Source: Corynebacterium silvaticum
GTDB lineage: Bacteria; Actinomycetota; Actinomycetes; Mycobacteriales; Mycobacteriaceae
DNA length: 64,000 nt
Assembly (NCBI RefSeq): GCF_004382825.2
Contig: NZ_SDQO02000002.1
Coordinates: forward strand, 744,001-808,000
Direction of reading: 5' to 3'
The notes beneath the pieces are model-generated. The model saw only the letters and a program-made list of their open reading frames with translations, had not been told where the DNA came from and did not search any database. The position numbers were made by a program, and so were the translations under genes. This document shows positions 62,058-64,000 of this stretch, piece after piece (the first letter of the stretch is position 1; each line of letters starts with the position of its first letter).

Positions 62058-63692
62058 TTATCCATAATGAATAGGGGTCCCAGGGCCGATAGGAATTCCC
62101 AAGAAGTACCACAAGACAAAGAACAGGAACCATCCCACCAGCATGGATATGGAATAGGGAAGAGCTAAGGACATGAGGGTTCCCACACCTGCAGGCTTGT
62201 AATAGCGCTGGAGGAACGTCAGTGCTAGAGCGAAATAAGGGCTCATGGGAGTGATGATGTTTGTCGGGCAATCGCCTATGCGGAAGAGCATCTGCGAGAC
62301 TTCTGGAGAAACCCCTATGTACATCATCATGGGCACAATCACCGGTGCCATAAGGGCCCACTGGGCCGAGCCCGATGTAATAGCCAAGTTGAGCAAGGCG
62401 ACCATAGCGACCAGCGCGCCGAATAACACGTAGACCGGTAGGTCCCATTGCTGGAGCAACTCCGCCCCTTTAATCGCAGTCCACATGCCCAGATTCGACC
62501 ATTGAAACCATGCCAGGAACTGCGCAACCATAAAGAACAAGACGATCATAGGAATGAGAGTCTTGAGTCCACGCCCCATGAACTCGGGAATATCTCCCAG
62601 CCTTGTGATCGTTTTAGCGGCAACACCATAAACGATGTCTAACCCTAAGAACATCATCGCGATAGGAACCGCGATGGCTTTAATCAAGGGGCTCGTCAGT
62701 GCTCCTGCTTCTGAATACAGCGGTGACGCTGGGATAAACAGCAACGCAAAGTATATGGCGAGCATGAGCACAAAAGCGCCACCAGTAAGCACAAGGGCGC
62801 GAGCCTCACTAGGATGCAGCTTGATTTCCGCTGCCAGCTCGTCGTCTGTGACAGCGTTGACGTCTTTGTGAGATTGCGCGCCGGGAGAGCCGTCCGCATT
62901 CTTGGAAAAGTGAGCTCGGAATGATCGATGCGGTCATGATCTACTAACTCGCGCGCCTTCTTTTTGATAAAAAGCTCAGTGACCAGTGTGATGATTAGCG
63001 CAAGCATGATAGAGGAGGCCACTACAAAGAAATAGTTTGCCAGGGGAGAAACATGGTACTCGGGGTCCACGAGCTGTGCCGCAGATGTGGAAATCCCGCC
63101 CAACAGCACGTCAGTGATGTTCAGAATCAGGCTGGCATTGAAACCCGCCGATGATGCAGCGAATGCGACCATGGCGCCCACGATCGGTGATCTTCCCAGC
63201 GCCCGAAAGCTCATGGCACCCAAAGGGATAAGGATCACGTAAACGGCATCCGATGCAATAGAGCCGGTGACTCCCGCCAGCGCAACCACAAAGGTCAGTG
63301 TGCGTGGGCCTACTTTAGCCACCATGGCCCGAATAAGTGCACTAATAAAACCAGAGTGCTCGGCTACAGCGACTCCGAGCATGACTGTCAGGATCACTCC
63401 GAGAGGCGGAAAAGACACAAAGTTATTCACCGCCTCAGTAAGCATTCTGCTTACTCCGTCTTTGGTCAGGAGATTAGTGACGGCAACTGGGGAATTGTCT
63501 TGGGGATTAGTGGCGGTCATGCCGACCTTTGAACCCACCCAGCTACTGATCGCTACCAGTCCAGCGAGAATAACAAAAGCCAGAAAGGGTCTGGGAGTAA
63601 GTTACCAACGCGCTCCACAAACCCCAGAAATCCTTTCGGCTTGGGAGGCGCGTCGTGCCTGTTGTCTAGCTTCTGCTCTGAAGTCGTGCTCA
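62058..63692 (-). pseudogene. AbgT-family transporter with two frameshifts
   Basis: Transporter of the AbgT family (p-aminobenzoyl-glutamate / drug export type), about 540 residues if joined. ATG 63692 follows GGAG and begins MSTTSEQKLDN. The frame breaks at A4 63575-63578 (five needed for LLPDPFWLFVILAGLVAISS) and again at A4 62906-62909 (five needed for LTFSKNADGSPGAQSH). Between and after, typical AbgT segments are present: VTNLLTKDGVSRMLTEAVNNFVSFPPLG, FNASLILNITDVLLGGIS, and GDCPTNIITPMSPYF near the end. As encoded it yields only a short N-terminal peptide. Confidence 0.85.
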
Positions 63693-64000
63693 TTTCTGGG
63701 CTCCGATCTTTGGGGAAGTGATGGGCGCTAGTCTAATGCGATAAAAGTGACGCGACTCATAGGTTTATGAAAACTTTATCCATTCGGGGTGATTGAGGGG
63801 AGGGGCGGCATCTCAATAAGTAGCTGTGATTATGGGTATGGCCAGGGCTGTAGCGGGGCATGCCTCTGGCTAGGTGGGAGTGCGGAAGATGGGGGGGGGC
63901 GTCGTTAAGCGCCATGGCTATAACGTCACACATATAAGGAAATTCGATCCCATTTGTCACAAACGTTTCAATTGTCACAGTGGTTTGGCTAAGGTGTTCA
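63693..64000. other. Intergenic region at the right end
   Basis: About 300 bases, no gene seen. It holds a G9 run (63891-63899) fused to a one-mismatch copy of the 14-bp repeat (63897-63910) and three TGTGAC half-sites on the minus strand (near 63931, 63958 and 63977). Confidence 0.5.

Overview
The window reads as a chromosome segment of a Corynebacterium, most likely from the C. diphtheriae / C. ulcerans / C. pseudotuberculosis group. Reasons: actinobacterial marker genes (whiB1-type regulator, sigH-rshA pair, AdnAB helicase-nuclease, DesA3-type desaturase with its reductase partner, bL37, DUF3107, DUF3152, DUF6912, TIGR02569 and PPA1309 proteins, UPF0182), a gene order that follows, as I recall it, the M. 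tuberculosis stretch from Rv3241c (HPF) and Rv3240c (secA1) down to Rv3193c, and LAxTG-type surface protein and SGNH hydrolase genes typical of corynebacteria. Species cannot be fixed from the sequence alone.

Layout. 1-37.3 kb is a conserved core: end of hpf, secA, a HAD/DUF6912 pair, the stearoyl-CoA desaturase pair, rsgA-aroA (minus), a broken SRAP gene, ybaK, sigH-rshA, bL37, whiB1, a membrane protein, SGNH hydrolase, rhlE with a beta-propeller partner, DUF3107-DUF3152, TIGR02569, then a dense plus-strand repair run adnA-adnB-K+ channel-nudC-uvrD2 with overlapping starts and stops, then a broken ThiF-like gene, a YgjP-like metallopeptidase, a Zincin_2 protein, a Lon-like PDZ protease, a lipoprotein, a PPA1309 protein and a UPF0182 membrane protein. 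An initiator tRNA gene (fMet, CAU) closes the core at 37.4 kb.

37.5-58.4 kb is an accessory block: a PH-domain protein, a CrtO-like membrane protein, a three-gene minus-strand operon (Pls/PosA-type single-module NRPS, DUF1624/DUF418 membrane acyltransferase-like protein, lipoprotein), an AT-rich frameshifted DUF5979-repeat surface protein ending in LARTG, a small secreted protein remnant, a broken AnsP-like amino acid permease, a complete biotin transcarboxylase locus (5S, 12S, small subunit, 1.3S BCCP) and a secreted trypsin-like protease. 58.4-64 kb returns to core genes (hisN, a second IMPase, prfB), followed by a P-loop kinase and a frameshifted AbgT transporter.

Most notable: (1) the NRPS operon, whose adenylation pocket (DAESIGTIIK by my alignment) carries an acidic residue suggestive of a basic amino acid and whose A-T-(TM-LbH)x3 layout matches epsilon-poly-lysine synthetase-type enzymes; (2) a 14-bp motif GGGCGTCGANAAGC present in eight exact copies, far above chance; (3) at least seven genes with frameshifts, many in short homopolymers and several genes hit two or three times, including a poly-G8 tract right after the start of the ThiF-like gene that would be in frame as G9; (4) an AdnA subunit without its Walker A lysine.
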